From positions 1-19,526 of the forward strand of contig DAOUGC010000103.1 in NCBI GenBank assembly GCA_034429695.1: DNA of 19,526 nucleotides, read 5' to 3'. Both the position numbers and the translations under genes were made by a program. Numbering within the stretch: position 1 is the stretch's first letter; each line of letters begins with the position of its first letter. This DNA comes from DAOUGC01 sp034429695 (GTDB taxonomy: Bacteria; Chloroflexota; Anaerolineae; Anaerolineales; Anaerolineaceae). Under the pieces are notes generated by a model. That model was not told the DNA's origin and made no database searches. It saw only the letters and a program-made list of their open reading frames with translations. Shown in pieces: positions 7,982 to 15,649 of this stretch.

Positions 7982-9514
7982 ATGAACACCAATCGGAAAT
8001 CAGGCATTCTTTTTCATCCAACCAGTCTCCCCGGCCCGGATGGCATTGGCGACCTGGGACCGGAAGCCTACCGGTGGTTGGACTTCCTTGCCGAGTGCGG
8101 TTGTGCTTTGTGGCAAATCCTGCCGTTGGGACCCACCGGTTACGGTGACTCTCCCTATCAATCGTTCTCAGCGTTTGCCGGAAACCCCTATCTGGTCAGT
8201 CCTGCCCTCCTGATGGAGGAGAAATTGCTCACCCGCGCTGACCTGGCCGACCGCCCCGATTTCCCGCAGGACAGCGTGGACTATGGTCCTGTGATCGAAT
8301 GGAAATTGACCCTGCTCAACCGCGCTTTTCAGCGCTTTGTCTCTGCTCCACACCCGCTTCTGGAAAAAGAGTTCAAGGAGTTCCAACAGAAACATTCCTA
8401 CTGGCTGGAAGACTACGCCCTGTTCATGGCAATTAAGCAATCCCAGGGAGACGTTGCATGGAAAGATTGGCCCGCTGAGTTCCGCAAACGCGACCAGGCC
8501 ACGCTGGACAGGTTCAGCCGTGAATTTGTCGATCAAATCACCGTTCACAAGTTCAGGCAATTCCTGTTCTTCCGCCAGTGGAACGACCTGCGTGCATATG
8601 CTGCGGAGAAGAAAATAGAGATCATCGGAGACATTCCCATCTTTGTCTCTTTCGACAGCGCCGATGTTTGGGCTCATCCTGAGTTATTTTTCCTTGATGA
8701 AGAACGCCTGCCCACTGTGGTGGCCGGTGTTCCCCCGGATTATTTCTCTGCAACAGGCCAGTTGTGGGGTAACCCGCTGTATGACTGGAAAGTGCACAAA
8801 AAAACCGGATTCGCCTGGTGGATCCAGCGCATTCAGGCCACCCTGCAAACCGTGGATTACATCCGCCTTGACCATTTCAGAGGGTTTGCTGCCTACTGGG
8901 AAATACCCTACGGAAAACCCACCGCCCAGGAAGGTCAGTGGGTTCCGGGACCCAAAGAGACGGTTTTCAAAGCCATACAGGAAAAACTGGGAGAATTGCC
9001 GATCATCGCTGAGGATCTGGGAGTGATCACCGATGACGTGGTGTCACTGCGTGAGGCATTTCACCTGCCAGGCATGAAGATCCTGCAATTTGCATTTTCC
9101 ACCGATTCCACCGACCCATTCCTGCCCCACAATTTCCCGGTAAATTGTGTCGCCTATACCGGCACCCATGATAACGACACAGCGGTCGGCTGGTACACCA
9201 GCGCCCCTGAGGGTGAACAGGATCTATGCCGGCGTTACCTGGCTCGCTCTGGAGATGACATTGCCTGGGATATGATTCGCGCCATCTGGTCATCGGTTGC
9301 CATGATGACCCTTGCCCCCATGCAGGATTTTCTCAGCCTGGGAACCGCCGCCCGTATGAATTACCCCGGCAAAGCCAGCGGCAACTGGCAGTGGCGTGTT
9401 CCTTCTGATGTGCTGGAGGACCGCCATCTTATGGACCGCATCCACGAGATGAATGAACTGTACAGCCGCCTTGCCGGCGTGGACTATACCGTGCCCGCCC
9501 AGGGACATATTTAG
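7982..9514 (+). CDS. malQ: 4-alpha-glucanotransferase (GH77 amylomaltase)
   Basis: Transfers segments of alpha-1,4-glucan between maltodextrins, in glycogen or maltodextrin turnover. The 510-residue protein has the standard bacterial length. The catalytic triad is visible: nucleophile Asp297 in RLDHFRGF, acid/base Glu344 in IAEDLG, and transition-state stabiliser Asp397 in GTHDND. Other GH77 landmarks are GILFHPTSLPG near the N-terminus (8-18), LPLGPTGYGDSPYQ (47-60), GDIPIFV (216-222) and the 250s loop PPDYFSATGQLWGNP (251-265). The start at 7982 follows the glgA stop by 3 bases, with a GGAG inside the end of glgA, so the pair is translationally close. The stop codon interleaves with that of the convergent transporter gene, and no hairpin terminator is seen there. 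Confidence 0.96.
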   Translation: MNTNRKSGILFHPTSLPGPDGIGDLGPEAYRWLDFLAECGCALWQILPLGPTGYGDSPYQSFSAFAGNPYLVSPALLMEEKLLTRADLADRPDFPQDSVDYGPVIEWKLTLLNRAFQRFVSAPHPLLEKEFKEFQQKHSYWLEDYALFMAIKQSQGDVAWKDWPAEFRKRDQATLDRFSREFVDQITVHKFRQFLFFRQWNDLRAYAAEKKIEIIGDIPIFVSFDSADVWAHPELFFLDEERLPTVVAGVPPDYFSATGQLWGNPLYDWKVHKKTGFAWWIQRIQATLQTVDYIRLDHFRGFAAYWEIPYGKPTAQEGQWVPGPKETVFKAIQEKLGELPIIAEDLGVITDDVVSLREAFHLPGMKILQFAFSTDSTDPFLPHNFPVNCVAYTGTHDNDTAVGWYTSAPEGEQDLCRRYLARSGDDIAWDMIRAIWSSVAMMTLAPMQDFLSLGTAARMNYPGKASGNWQWRVPSDVLEDRHLMDRIHEMNELYSRLAGVDYTVPAQGHI

Positions 9515-10503
9515 GCGGTTTGGGGCGCTTCGCTTTGCTTTACCCTTGAAACCAGATAGATCCCAAACAGGATCAACAACCCGCCCGCCAGTTCCAAACT
9601 GGTGGGCGTTTCCTTTAAAAATATCAATGCCAGAATGACCGCTCCCACCGGTTCGCCCAGCAAGGCAACCGAAACAAACGCAGCCTTTAAATATTTCAAT
9701 GCCCAGTTAAACACAGAATGGCCGATCAGTTGCGGGACCAACCCGAGCGCGATGAACCACAACCATGTTTCCAGCCCGAAGGGTTGAATGCCGTTTGGGG
9801 TGATATTTCCAAACAGGTTTTGCCCGCTCAGCGTGGCCCACACCAGCAGGGTGAGTGCGGAAGAACCGTAGACGATAAAAGTGTATGGCGCCAGCGATAA
9901 ATTGGTTCGCAACTTTCGCCCTGCGATCATATACGCAGCGGCACACCACGCACCCACAAGCGCCAGCAGATCCCCCAGTAGAGCCTTTCCCGCAAACACG
10001 TCCCCGGCAGACTGGCAGATGATCTGATAATTATCAAAAACGCAGGCTTCGCTGGCGCCCACAACCAGCCCTCCCACCAGGGCAATGCCCAGCCCGAGCC
10101 ATACACCACTGCCGATCCGCTCCTTGAGGACAAATGGGGACGCCAGGGCAACCCACAGGGGTGTGGTGGTTACCAGCACCACCGAACTGGCGACGCTGGT
10201 TAACTCCAACGATGTCACCCAACTCGCGAAATGCAAAGCCAGAATGACGCCGGTCAGGATGATCGGCCCCAGTTGCCGGCCCTTCACCCTGCTGATCTCC
10301 GCCCTATGGCGAAACAGGACCACCCCGCCCATGATCACTGCTGCAATACTCATGCGCCATGCCGAGATCACCAGGGATGGCGCTTCGTTCTGAGCAAAAC
10401 GGATGAAGATGGCGGCCGATGATACCGCAAATATACCGGCGAGCAACACCAGCATGATTTTGGTCGACAATGCAGAGGGCGAGGTTGTATGCTGACTTGA
10501 CAA
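9511..10503 (-). CDS. EamA/DMT-superfamily membrane transporter
   Basis: A predicted ten-helix inner-membrane transporter of the drug/metabolite (EamA, formerly DUF6) superfamily, built of two tandem five-helix repeats. Hydrophobic segments begin with IMLVLLAGIFAVSSAAIFI and end with ELAGGLLILFGIYLVS. The EamA signature is visible as SLELTSVASSVVLVTTTPLWVAL in repeat one and KAAFVSVALLGEPVGAVILAL in repeat two. Between the repeats is a hydrophilic loop with two cysteines (CVFDNYQIIC). Substrate is not predictable. The frame is open to a TTG at 10515 that lacks a Shine-Dalgarno sequence. The TTG at 10503 has AGGAG four bases upstream and is preferred; an ATG at 10455 is a further option. The stop overlaps the malQ stop by 4 bases in convergent orientation. 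Confidence 0.88.
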   Translation of the reverse strand: MSSQHTTSPSALSTKIMLVLLAGIFAVSSAAIFIRFAQNEAPSLVISAWRMSIAAVIMGGVVLFRHRAEISRVKGRQLGPIILTGVILALHFASWVTSLELTSVASSVVLVTTTPLWVALASPFVLKERIGSGVWLGLGIALVGGLVVGASEACVFDNYQIICQSAGDVFAGKALLGDLLALVGAWCAAAYMIAGRKLRTNLSLAPYTFIVYGSSALTLLVWATLSGQNLFGNITPNGIQPFGLETWLWFIALGLVPQLIGHSVFNWALKYLKAAFVSVALLGEPVGAVILALIFLKETPTSLELAGGLLILFGIYLVSRVKQSEAPQTA

Positions 10504-10534
10504 GGGGCTCCTCAATTATTACAATTCGGGGTGC

Positions 10535-10555
10535 GTTTGGCATATATTACCAAAC
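10535..10555. promoter_or_regulatory. Perfect inverted repeat, possible operator in the transporter/SOD divergent region
   Basis: GTTTGG, nine bases, then CCAAAC form an exact inverted repeat in the 98-base gap between the divergent transporter and superoxide dismutase genes. The spacer contains TATATT (10543-10548), five of six matches to a -10 box for the plus strand. No good -35 is seen. The symmetry and its overlap with a possible -10 would suit a dimeric regulator controlling sod, the transporter or both. A second short palindrome, TACCGGTA, is at 10576-10583. The regulator is unknown. Confidence 0.35.
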
Positions 10556-10601
10556 TACTTGAAAAAATACTGTACTACCGGTAAACTATCAGGAGGGAAA
10601 C

Positions 10602-11210
10602 ATGAAATTCGAACTGCCAAAACTGGCTTATGGTTATGACGCTCTGGAACCATCCATTGACGCTCAAACCATGGAAATCCATTATACCAAGCATCATCAG
10701 GCATACCTTAACAACCTGAACACCGCGCTGGAAAAACACCCGGAACTATTTGATCGCAAGATTGAAGACATTCTCCGCGATCTCAATGCCATTCCAGAAG
10801 ACATCCGCACGGCGGTGCGCAATAACGGCGGTGGTTATTACAACCACATGATCTACTGGGCCATCATGGGGCCGGATTGTGGAGGGGAACCGGTGGGCTC
10901 CCTGGCGCAGGCGATCAATCAAACCTTTGGCGGATTTGGTACTTTAAAACAGGAAATCGAAAAAGCAGGCATGGGGCGCTTCGGTTCCGGCTGGGCCTGG
11001 TTGAGCCGCAAGCAGGATGGTTCGCTGCTGGTTCATTCCACCCCCAATCAAGACACCCCCCTGGCTGAGGGCTACTTCCCCATCATTGGCGTTGACGTGT
11101 GGGAACATGCCTATTATCTTCGGTATCAAAACCGACGGGCGGATTATCTGTCCAATTGGTGGAACGTCGTCAATTGGGAGGAGGCTGAACGGCGGTATAA
11201 GCAAGCCTAA
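10602..11210 (+). CDS. sodA: Superoxide dismutase, Fe/Mn family, probably Mn-type
   Basis: Disproportionates superoxide to oxygen and hydrogen peroxide in the cytosol. The 202-residue protein has all four metal ligands: His27 (MEIHYTKHHQAYLNN), His82 (NHMIYW), Asp165 and His169 (DVWEHAYY). The outer-sphere glutamine appears in NQDTPL (149-154), the Mn-type position, while the Fe-type glutamine position before NH is occupied by Gly/Tyr (GGGYYNH, 76-82). This favours manganese or a cambialistic enzyme, though metal use cannot be settled by sequence. No signal peptide is seen. The start at 10602 has a strong GGAGGG upstream. The gene lies 26 bases before a ferredoxin gene, so the two are likely co-transcribed. 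Confidence 0.95.
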   Translation: MKFELPKLAYGYDALEPSIDAQTMEIHYTKHHQAYLNNLNTALEKHPELFDRKIEDILRDLNAIPEDIRTAVRNNGGGYYNHMIYWAIMGPDCGGEPVGSLAQAINQTFGGFGTLKQEIEKAGMGRFGSGWAWLSRKQDGSLLVHSTPNQDTPLAEGYFPIIGVDVWEHAYYLRYQNRRADYLSNWWNVVNWEEAERRYKQA

Positions 11211-11236
11211 ACCATAATTTCACTTACGGAGGAAGC

Positions 11237-11647
11237 ATGACCCACATCATCACCAGCCTGTGCCTTCGCGACGGTGGTTGCGCCACAGTTTGTCCTGTGG
11301 AATGTATCGTGCCTGGCAAACCGGAAGACAAGTATCCATGGTATTACATCGATCCTGACACTTGCATCGATTGCGGCGCATGTGTGCCTGAGTGTCCCTA
11401 TTCAGCCATCTTCCCGGAAGACGAAGTGCCCGCGGCTTACAAAGCCCGCGGCGGTGAAAAAGTATCCATGCCGGTGGGTACGGCTGGTTTTACCGAGCAT
11501 TATGAGGGCGTCAATCACGATGGCGACCCCGTGGTTCTGACCGCCACCCGCACCCTGACAGCCGGAGAAGTTGTTGACCTCACTGCTGACATCCCGGAAA
11601 ACGGCAAATACTTCACCGAAGGTCCAGGTTACAGCGCCGCAGGCTAG
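11237..11647 (+). CDS. Two-cluster ferredoxin with C-terminal extension
   Basis: A small electron carrier. The first 60 residues form a two-cluster ferredoxin fold: Cys9, Cys15, Cys19 and Cys23 in the first set, and Cys43, Cys46, Cys49 and Cys53 (CIDCGACVPECP) in the second. The second set is canonical for [4Fe-4S]. The first has CLRDGGC, C-x5-C, where seven-iron FdxA-type proteins usually have a longer loop, so it could hold [3Fe-4S] or [4Fe-4S]. Residues 61-136 are an extension without further cysteines, including HYEGVNHDGDPVV and a threonine-rich stretch; its function is unknown. The start has GGAGGAAG just upstream. It follows sodA by 26 bases and is followed by a hairpin. Confidence 0.9.
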   Translation: MTHIITSLCLRDGGCATVCPVECIVPGKPEDKYPWYYIDPDTCIDCGACVPECPYSAIFPEDEVPAAYKARGGEKVSMPVGTAGFTEHYEGVNHDGDPVVLTATRTLTAGEVVDLTADIPENGKYFTEGPGYSAAG

Positions 11648-11677
11648 TCTCCGTAAGCGGCAGGAATGAAAGAATAT

Positions 11678-11722
11678 AGCCAGAGCCATCATTGCGGGTC
11701 AGGATGGCTCTGGTTTGATTAA
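11678..11722 (+). terminator. Hairpin terminator after the ferredoxin gene
   Basis: An exact 11-base-pair stem, CCAGAGCCATC (11680-11690) with GATGGCTCTGG (11703-11713), has a 12-base loop and is followed by TTTGATTAATC. A G-T and an A-T pair can extend it outwards. The T tract is short, so termination may be partial. It separates sod-ferredoxin from the lyase gene at 11738, implying the lyase may have separate or attenuated expression. Confidence 0.65.
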
Positions 11723-11737
11723 TCAAGGGAGGATGCA

Positions 11738-13192
11738 ATGATCGAAACCAGAAACGGCTATCGGGTGGAAAAAGATTCACTGGGCGAGGTCCACGTGCCC
11801 GAAGGGGCTCTTTACGGTGCTCAAACCCAACGGGCGGTGGAAAACTTCCCTGTATCGGGCATGCGCCCTTATCGTGCGTTTGTTTGGGCAATGGCAGTCA
11901 TCAAAGGGGCGGCGGCAGCGGTGAATAGCGATCTCGGTTTGCTGGACACCCGCCTCGCGGATGCCATTGAACAGGCAGCCGCCGAAGTGATGTCAGGGCG
12001 ATTGACAGAACATTTTGTGGTTGATCCCTTCCAGGCCGGAGCAGGCACCAGCCATAACATGAATGTCAATGAGGTCATCGCTGCTCGGGCAAATCAGATT
12101 CTGGGAGAGAAACTGGTGAATGCCAATGACCATGTCAACATGGCTCAGTCCACCAATGACACCATTCCCACCGCCATCCGTCTTGGCTGCCTGTGGCGGT
12201 TGGACGAACTTCTGCAAAGCGTGATACGGCTTGCCGGTGCACTGCGCCAGAAGGCAGGGGAGTTTGATGACATTGTCAAATCCGGGCGCACCCACCTGCA
12301 GGATGCAGTACCGGTTCGCCTTGGGCAGGAATTTGGGGCATATGCCACCGCCGTTGAACGGGATGCGCAGCGCATCCAGCGCTCCGCTGAAGGATTGCGC
12401 CGGTTGGGCATTGGCGGTACTGCCACTGGTTCCGGTTTGAACGCCCACCCCGAATATCACCGCCGCATGGTGGCGCGCCTGTCTGGTTTGACCGGCATCA
12501 CCCTGCAAACTTCAGAAGACCTGTTTGAGAGCATGCAGTCCATGGCAGACATGGCCGATTTTTCCTCTGCCATGCGCACCCTGGCCGTTACCCTCACCCG
12601 CATCGCCAATGATTTTCGCCTGCTGGCTTCGGGCCCTTCCACCGGTCTGGATGAGCTGCGGCTGCCCGCGGTGCAACCTGGCTCAAGCATCATGCCAGGC
12701 AAGGTGAACCCTGTGATGGCCGAAATGCTCAACATGGCCATGTTCCATGTGATCGGCAACGACACCACGGTCATGCTGGCGGCACAGGCCGGACAGCTTG
12801 AACTGAATGTGATGATGCCGATCATTGCCCACAATCTCTTTGAAATGATGCACGTTATGATCGGCTCCATCAATGCCTTTACCGATAAATGCGTGATTGG
12901 CTTGCAGGCAAACCGCGAAAAAGCCGAGGGTTGGCTTGCCCGCAACGCAATTGTGGTGACGGCGCTCAATCCATTGATTGGCTACGCTGCCGGGGCATCG
13001 CTGGTAAAAACCGCGCTTGCGCGCAACATCACCATTCAGGAAGCCGCACTGGAATTAATCCAGCGCGGTGAGCTGCTCCATCGCGACAGCCGCGACCCGG
13101 TGACTGCCGAGGAAGTGAATACCGCCCTTTCTGATCTTTACCGCCTGACCGAGGGGGGCATTGTCGGTACTGGCGCGGGCGGTGGGGGGTAA
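11738..13192 (+). CDS. Class II aspartase/fumarase-family lyase, more like aspartate ammonia-lyase
   Basis: A homotetrameric superfamily enzyme that eliminates a group from a C4 acid to give fumarate. The 484-residue protein has the superfamily signature GSSIMPGKVNP (315-325, carrying the catalytic serine), GTSHNMNVNE (103-112), QSTNDT (137-142) and GRTHLQDAVP (183-192). Several segments resemble aspartase: LQDAVP with LGQEF, GGTATGSGLNAHPEY, KVNPVMAEMLN with HVIGND, AGQLELNVM, and LNPLIGY. ANREKAEGWLARNAIVVTALN resembles both groups. I therefore lean to aspartate ammonia-lyase (aspartate to fumarate plus ammonia), but class II fumarase remains possible. The start has GGGAGG upstream. The C-terminus ends in a glycine-rich tail just before a strong terminator. 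Confidence 0.85.
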   Translation: MIETRNGYRVEKDSLGEVHVPEGALYGAQTQRAVENFPVSGMRPYRAFVWAMAVIKGAAAAVNSDLGLLDTRLADAIEQAAAEVMSGRLTEHFVVDPFQAGAGTSHNMNVNEVIAARANQILGEKLVNANDHVNMAQSTNDTIPTAIRLGCLWRLDELLQSVIRLAGALRQKAGEFDDIVKSGRTHLQDAVPVRLGQEFGAYATAVERDAQRIQRSAEGLRRLGIGGTATGSGLNAHPEYHRRMVARLSGLTGITLQTSEDLFESMQSMADMADFSSAMRTLAVTLTRIANDFRLLASGPSTGLDELRLPAVQPGSSIMPGKVNPVMAEMLNMAMFHVIGNDTTVMLAAQAGQLELNVMMPIIAHNLFEMMHVMIGSINAFTDKCVIGLQANREKAEGWLARNAIVVTALNPLIGYAAGASLVKTALARNITIQEAALELIQRGELLHRDSRDPVTAEEVNTALSDLYRLTEGGIVGTGAGGGG

Positions 13193-13211
13193 GCCGTTCC
13201 ACTTGCAAAAT

Positions 13212-13238
13212 AAAAGACGGCGCCATGCGCCGTCTTTT
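13212..13238. terminator. Bidirectional rho-independent terminator
   Basis: AAAAGACGGCGC (13212-13223), a three-base CAT loop, and GCGCCGTCTTTT (13227-13238) form a perfect 12-base-pair hairpin with A-rich and T-rich outer ends. It can therefore terminate transcripts from both sides. It lies between the convergent lyase (stop at 13192) and glucokinase (stop at 13257) genes, where such a shared terminator is expected. Confidence 0.9.
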
Positions 13239-13256
13239 GGTCATCCAGACACTGCT

Positions 13257-14000
13257 TTATCTTTTTGACTCTTGATCAGCGTAGTAGGCTGCGCCGACTA
13301 TACCGGCCTGATTGAGCATTTGCGCCGGAACCAGCCGCGCACGCGTCCGTAGGAACGGGAAGAATTTTTCGTGGTTTTTGCTGACCCCACCGCCCACAAT
13401 GATTAGATCGGGCCAGAAGAGTTTTTCCATCTCAAATAAATATTCCTGAACGTACTTTGCCCATTCTTCGTAGGTTCTACCTTTGCGTTCCCTGGCAGCA
13501 TCAGATGCACGCCGTTCGGCATCCTTGCCTCGAATGGTGAGATGCCCAAATTCCGTATTGGGAACCAGCACACCGTGCGTGAAAATGGCTGAACCAATAC
13601 CTGTACCCAGCGTCAATATCAGGATGGTTCCCATCTCTCCTTTGCCCGCACCGTATACCACCTCGGCGATACCAGCCGCGTCTGCATCGTTGATCACAAA
13701 AACCGGGCAGCCAGAGGTTTCTTTAAACAACCGGGCAGCGTCGGTTCCGATCCAGCTTTCTGATACATTGGCCGCTGTTTTGGTAATCCCATTTTGCACC
13801 ACTGCCGGAAAACCACAACCGACCGGCCCCGACCACTTGAAATGCCTGACCAGCATCCGCACGGTTTCTGCCACATCCTCAGGCTCTGCCCCTTCGGGTG
13901 TCGGTATGCGGTGCCGTTCGGTCGTAAACTCACCCGTGGATAAATCCACCAAAGCTCCTTTAATACCCGATCCGCCAATATCCACTCCCAGTACAGACAT
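13257..14000 (-). CDS. ppgK: Polyphosphate-type glucokinase (ROK family)
   Basis: Phosphorylates glucose to glucose-6-phosphate using inorganic polyphosphate, often also ATP. The 247-residue protein has the ROK/PPGK pattern: phosphate-binding GVDIGGSGIKGALVD (5-19), catalytic Asp105 in VINDADAAG, LTLGTGIGSA (129-138), and LVPNTEFGHLTIRGKDAE (145-162), the last close to described polyphosphate glucokinases. PDLIIVGGGVSKN follows. The ROK zinc cysteine cluster is absent, as in the PPGK subgroup. An in-frame ATG at 14015 exists, but the ATG at 14000 has AGGAG seven bases upstream and begins one strand before the phosphate-binding loop. It is last in the minus-strand run, 78 bases after mltG, and ends at the shared terminator. 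It would feed glucose into the pathway served by glgA and malQ. Confidence 0.9.
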   Translation of the reverse strand: MSVLGVDIGGSGIKGALVDLSTGEFTTERHRIPTPEGAEPEDVAETVRMLVRHFKWSGPVGCGFPAVVQNGITKTAANVSESWIGTDAARLFKETSGCPVFVINDADAAGIAEVVYGAGKGEMGTILILTLGTGIGSAIFTHGVLVPNTEFGHLTIRGKDAERRASDAARERKGRTYEEWAKYVQEYLFEMEKLFWPDLIIVGGGVSKNHEKFFPFLRTRARLVPAQMLNQAGIVGAAYYADQESKR

Positions 14001-14078
14001 TGTCTCTCTCCTCATCCAATTGATTGAACATCGATTTGGTAGATGATGGCCCGTTATTGCCCAAACGGACCCGGTTGA

Positions 14079-15218
14079 TTATGGACAGGCATTCTGAAGG
14101 TGTTCGTCATAAGTCACTGCGAACTCATGCAATCCTGAACCGTCACAGCGTGCCCTGAAATAAAAATACGGGGTGTCAGCCGGGTGTGCCACCGCCTGCA
14201 TGGCATTCAGACCAGGGTTGCATATGGGGCCGGGCGGCAAGCCGCCTGTGACATATGTATTATAGGGTGAAACCGTGCCAATGTCATCCAGCGACAGCGG
14301 GTTGGTCCACCACGTTTGCTGTTCCTGATTGAACCCCACTGCATACTGCGCGGTGGGGTCACTTTCCAATCTCATTCCGGCAGCCAGCCGATTAAAAAAG
14401 ACCGATGCAATCATGGGCATTTCGCTGTCATCCACTGCCTCGCGCTCGATGATTGACGCCAGGGTAACCGCTTCGGTGAGGGTCAACCCTTGCTGGCTGT
14501 AGATGTCCCGAAGTTCAGGCCCGATCTCCTGATCAAACCGGGAGACCAGCACGGGAACCAGTTGATCAACGCTCATGTTCCGGTCCAACTCATAAGAACC
14601 AGGAAAGAAAAAACCCTCCAATGTGGATGCGCCCTCCCACCAGGGAGGGAAGAAGCGCGAATCTCGGGCGGCATCCAGAAATTCGTAAGGCTGAATGCGC
14701 AGCCCCGACGTGGGCAAAGCAGCCGCGACTTCTTCCATGCGCCAACCCGCCAGAATGTTGAACGTTATCACCCGCGGGGTGGCGTCCAGCAGCGAGCGCG
14801 CGATCTCGACGCTGTTTTGAGCCGGCGAGATCTCATACTTGCCAGCCTGCACGGCGGTGTCCAGCCCTGCATAAACCAGAAAATCGGTAAAAGCGGCTGC
14901 GCTTTGGATCAATCCCTGCGCCTGCAGGCGGGTGGCAATCGAAGCCACACTCTCACCCAGGGTGACTTCAAACGGCGCGGACGGACCCTTTGGATTTACC
15001 GGATTAAGAAGTTGCTGTTTTTGTTGTTCCAGGCGGAAGGCGTATACCACCTTCTGCGAAGTGCTTAATGTCGAGGTTGCGGGGCCAAAATCCCGTGCAG
15101 CCATGCGCGGTAACAACTCCACCATCCACAAGGATAAGGCACCCACCAGACAGATGGTGATGACAAAAATCAAAATGATAGCTTCGGGTAATCGGCTTCG
15201 TTTTCGTCTACTCATCAT
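14079..15218 (-). CDS. mltG: Endolytic murein transglycosylase MltG (YceG-like)
   Basis: Cleaves nascent glycan strands of peptidoglycan at the outer face of the cytoplasmic membrane, setting chain length. The 379-residue protein has a basic N-terminus, one membrane anchor (about 12-33), a LysM-like region (about 82-145) and the YceG catalytic domain. Catalytic Glu258 lies in LASIIEREAV; VFFNRLAAGMRLESDPTAQYA (272-292), then GLPPGPICNPG and a C-terminal FYFRARCDGSGLHEF block complete the family pattern. The ATG at 15218 overlaps the ruvX stop as ATGA, so translation is coupled; an ATG one codon later is also possible. Presence of this gene implies a peptidoglycan wall. Confidence 0.94.
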   Translation of the reverse strand: MMSRRKRSRLPEAIILIFVITICLVGALSLWMVELLPRMAARDFGPATSTLSTSQKVVYAFRLEQQKQQLLNPVNPKGPSAPFEVTLGESVASIATRLQAQGLIQSAAAFTDFLVYAGLDTAVQAGKYEISPAQNSVEIARSLLDATPRVITFNILAGWRMEEVAAALPTSGLRIQPYEFLDAARDSRFFPPWWEGASTLEGFFFPGSYELDRNMSVDQLVPVLVSRFDQEIGPELRDIYSQQGLTLTEAVTLASIIEREAVDDSEMPMIASVFFNRLAAGMRLESDPTAQYAVGFNQEQQTWWTNPLSLDDIGTVSPYNTYVTGGLPPGPICNPGLNAMQAVAHPADTPYFYFRARCDGSGLHEFAVTYDEHLQNACP

Positions 15219-15649
15219 GAAGTTCTACCAGGGTTGACCTGTTCATCGAGATAGGTCTGCAGGATGTAGGTCGCAGCCAGATCATCCATATGCCCGCTGC
15301 GTTTGCGTCGCGAAACCCCCATGCGAAGTTGCGTCTGGCGCACCGCCTGGGTGCTGCCACTTTCATCATAAAGGATCACCGGGATGTCAGTTTGCTGGCG
15401 CACAGCTTCCGCAAAGCGTTCCGAGCGGCGTCCGGCGGGTCCTACATTGCCTTCTGAGTCCAACGGTTGGCCCACCACAATCAACACAGCCCCATGCTCG
15501 GCTGCCAGGCTGGCCACACTGGCGGCATCCACAGCGCGCGCCACATGCTTGATCACCGTTAAAGGACTGGCAAGCACGGCGGTGGGATCGCTTAATGCCA
15601 CCCCGATATTTTTCTCCCCCGGATCAATGCCAAGGATTCGCCCGTTCAT
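15215..15649 (-). CDS. ruvX: Putative pre-16S rRNA nuclease / Holliday junction resolvase-like YqgF (RuvX)
   Basis: RNase H-fold protein; in Escherichia coli YqgF is linked to maturation of the 16S rRNA 5' end. The 144-residue product is of normal length. Acidic active-site residues are visible: Asp9 in GIDPGEKNIGVALSD (7-21), Glu96 in YDESGST and Asp122/Asp123 in HMDDLAATYIL. The conserved loop VVGQPLDSEGNVGP (58-71) is present. It overlaps both neighbours by ATGA (upstream gene stop at 15646, mltG start at 15218), so three genes are translationally chained. ruvX next to mltG is a common bacterial pairing. Confidence 0.94.
   Translation of the reverse strand: MNGRILGIDPGEKNIGVALSDPTAVLASPLTVIKHVARAVDAASVASLAAEHGAVLIVVGQPLDSEGNVGPAGRRSERFAEAVRQQTDIPVILYDESGSTQAVRQTQLRMGVSRRKRSGHMDDLAATYILQTYLDEQVNPGRTS

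Noticed and set aside
7477..8148. A 223-codon plus-strand frame spanning the glgA-malQ junction
   Set aside because: It overlaps two strong enzyme genes in another frame and has a composition typical of a shadow (Arg, His, Pro and Cys rich).
10561..10590. Promoter TTGAAA-17-TAAACT upstream of sodA
   Set aside because: The motif spacing is good, but transcription would start inside the Shine-Dalgarno sequence, leaving no usable ribosome-binding site.
14051..14068. Small inverted repeat CCGTT-N8-AACGG between mltG and ppgK as a terminator or attenuator
   Set aside because: The stem is only five base pairs with no T tract in either direction; it is too weak to call.
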